Origin: Betaproteobacteria bacterium Ga0077526
Lineage (GTDB): Bacteria; Pseudomonadota; Gammaproteobacteria; Burkholderiales; Ga0077523
DNA: 64,000 bases
Direction of reading: 5' to 3'
NCBI GenBank assembly: GCA_001464765.1
Contig: LNDV01000030.1
Location: forward strand, 62,001-126,000
The stretch's first letter is position 1. Every line of letters begins with the position of its first letter. Positions 63,054-64,000 of the stretch are shown piece by piece. A program made the translations under genes and the position numbers. Below the pieces are notes generated by a model that was not told the DNA's origin, made no database searches, and saw nothing but the letters and a program-made list of their open reading frames with translations.

Positions 63054-64000
63054 ATGCACTTCCAGGCTGCGGTGCTGCGCGAGGTCAATCGGCCGCTCAC
63101 CATCGAGACGCTCGAGATGGCGCCGCTCGCCCCGACCGACGTGCTGGTGCGGGTGCGGGCGAGCGGGCTGTGTCACACGGACCTGGAGGTGATTCAGGGC
63201 TCGCTGCCGTACCCGATGCCCATTGTCCTGGGGCACGAAGGCGCCGGGGTGGTCGAAGCGGTGGGAGATTCGGTCACCACAGTGGTGCCGGGTGATCACG
63301 TGATCCTCTCGTGGAACCCCAACTGCGGGCACTGCTTCTACTGTGTTCGTGACCAGCCGATCCTGTGCGAGCCGTTCACGCGGCATCAGCCGCGGGGGCA
63401 TCTCCTGGATGGCCGATCCCGCATGTCCAAGGACGGCATGACGGTCCACCACTATTCCGTCACATCGACCCACGCCGAGTTCACGGTCGTGCCCGAATCC
63501 GGCGCGATCCCCATTCCCAAAGCCATGCCCTTCGACCGGGCGTGCATCATCGGCTGCGGCGTGATGACCGGTGTCGGGGCGGTCGTGCGCAAGGCGAAGG
63601 TTCCGGCAGGCGCGAGCGTCGTGGTGATGGGGTGCGGTGCCGTGGGCCTGAACGCCATCCAGGGTGCCCGCATGGCCGGCGCCGGCAGGATCATCGCGGT
63701 GGATCGCGGGTCGGCGAAGCTTGCGCGAGCGGAGCAGTTCGGTGCCACGGACACGGTGGATGCGACGGCGGGCGATCCGGTCGCCGCCATCAGGGCGCTG
63801 ACGGGCGGGCGTGGCGCCGACTACGTGTTCGAGGCAGCCGGTCACGCCGATGTGTTCCGCCTTGCCGTGGAGGCAGTCCGTCCCGGCGGCGAAGTGGTGT
63901 GGCTCGGCAAGGTCAACGCGGACCGGGAAGTGTCCTTCCGATGGGGCTCGCTGATGGGCGAGCGGCGCATCGTGCGGTCGAGCTACGGTGATGCGCGTCC
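63054..64000 (+). CDS. Zinc-dependent alcohol dehydrogenase, 3' end missing
   Basis: The first 315 residues lie in the window. The frame starts MHFQAAVLREVNRPLTIETL after GGAGAGGAAACG. The catalytic zinc site is GLCHTDLEV with GHEGAGVV, and the structural zinc site is NCGHCFYCVRDQPILCEPF. The NAD-binding region has VVVMGCGAVGLNAIQGARMA and AVDRGSAKLARAEQFGATDT. It belongs to the class III/AdhD-type zinc alcohol dehydrogenases; glutathione-dependent formaldehyde oxidation or mycothiol/NDMA-type chemistry are possible. It runs off the right edge. Confidence 0.92.
   Translation, partial: MHFQAAVLREVNRPLTIETLEMAPLAPTDVLVRVRASGLCHTDLEVIQGSLPYPMPIVLGHEGAGVVEAVGDSVTTVVPGDHVILSWNPNCGHCFYCVRDQPILCEPFTRHQPRGHLLDGRSRMSKDGMTVHHYSVTSTHAEFTVVPESGAIPIPKAMPFDRACIIGCGVMTGVGAVVRKAKVPAGASVVVMGCGAVGLNAIQGARMAGAGRIIAVDRGSAKLARAEQFGATDTVDATAGDPVAAIRALTGGRGADYVFEAAGHADVFRLAVEAVRPGGEVVWLGKVNADREVSFRWGSLMGERRIVRSSYGDAR

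Overview
The window is GC-rich chromosomal DNA that reads like a betaproteobacterium. The clues are the gene order ccsA-like/corC/pilB divergent from ffh, the rpsP-rimM-trmD-rplS operon, TAXI-type TRAP and LivK-type solute-binding proteins, a Pil/Chp chemosensory operon, PEP-CTERM (exosortase-sorted) proteins and a beta-type cysTWA sulfate transporter. Order and family cannot be fixed from the sequence alone. No rRNA, tRNA, transposase, prophage or CRISPR array was seen.

Layout. 1-4 kb: start of pilB, a CorC/HlyC membrane protein and a CcsA-like membrane protein on the minus strand, divergent from ffh. 4-7 kb: a DUF3530 hydrolase and the rpsP-rimM-trmD-rplS operon, whose rplS ends in a GCT microsatellite coding for polyalanine, followed by a UUCG-loop terminator. 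7-14 kb: TAXI-TRAP transporter, ogt, xerD and lon. 14-24 kb: a hybrid histidine kinase, a secreted SUMF1/NirV-like protein behind a perfect FNR-type box, PrpF, a fluoroacetyl-CoA-thioesterase-like hotdog protein, a LivK-type lipoprotein, a GldA-like dehydrogenase, an alpha/beta hydrolase and small proteins. 24-34 kb: two PEP-CTERM proteins (one behind a sigma-54 promoter), an HD protein, an FrhB-like protein, an Ldh-family dehydrogenase, two pseudopilins and a secreted subtilase with a C-terminal barrel-like region whose leader is a cyclic-di-GMP-I riboswitch. 34.7-43.4 kb: one plus-strand operon of Ser/Thr kinase, two response regulators, CheW, MCP and CheA hybrid (a Pil/Chp-like pathway). 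43.6-53.3 kb: pepN, a DUF3859-like protein, an ETHE1-like metallohydrolase with a possible FNR/CRP site, a CHASE hybrid kinase, a MipA/OmpV-like outer-membrane protein and phnM. 53.7-58.9 kb: a surface lipoprotein of TbpB-like type, then a minus-strand operon (substrate-binding protein, fatty-acid desaturase, agmatinase-like ureohydrolase) whose first start codon is preceded by a perfect hairpin, and an MscS channel. 59-64 kb: sbp-cysT-cysW-cysA, divergent from a truncated zinc alcohol dehydrogenase, with a CysB-like inverted repeat between them.

Two themes cut across the map. First, cyclic-di-GMP, sigma-54, pili and exopolysaccharide-associated (PEP-CTERM) surface functions recur, which suggests surface or biofilm life. 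Second, a dispersed imperfect palindrome (core CCCGGACGAGG...CCGACTCCGGG) occurs about twelve times, always at or just beyond gene ends. It forms a BIME-like array at 27.9-28.25 kb, and at three genes it supplies the TAG stop codon.
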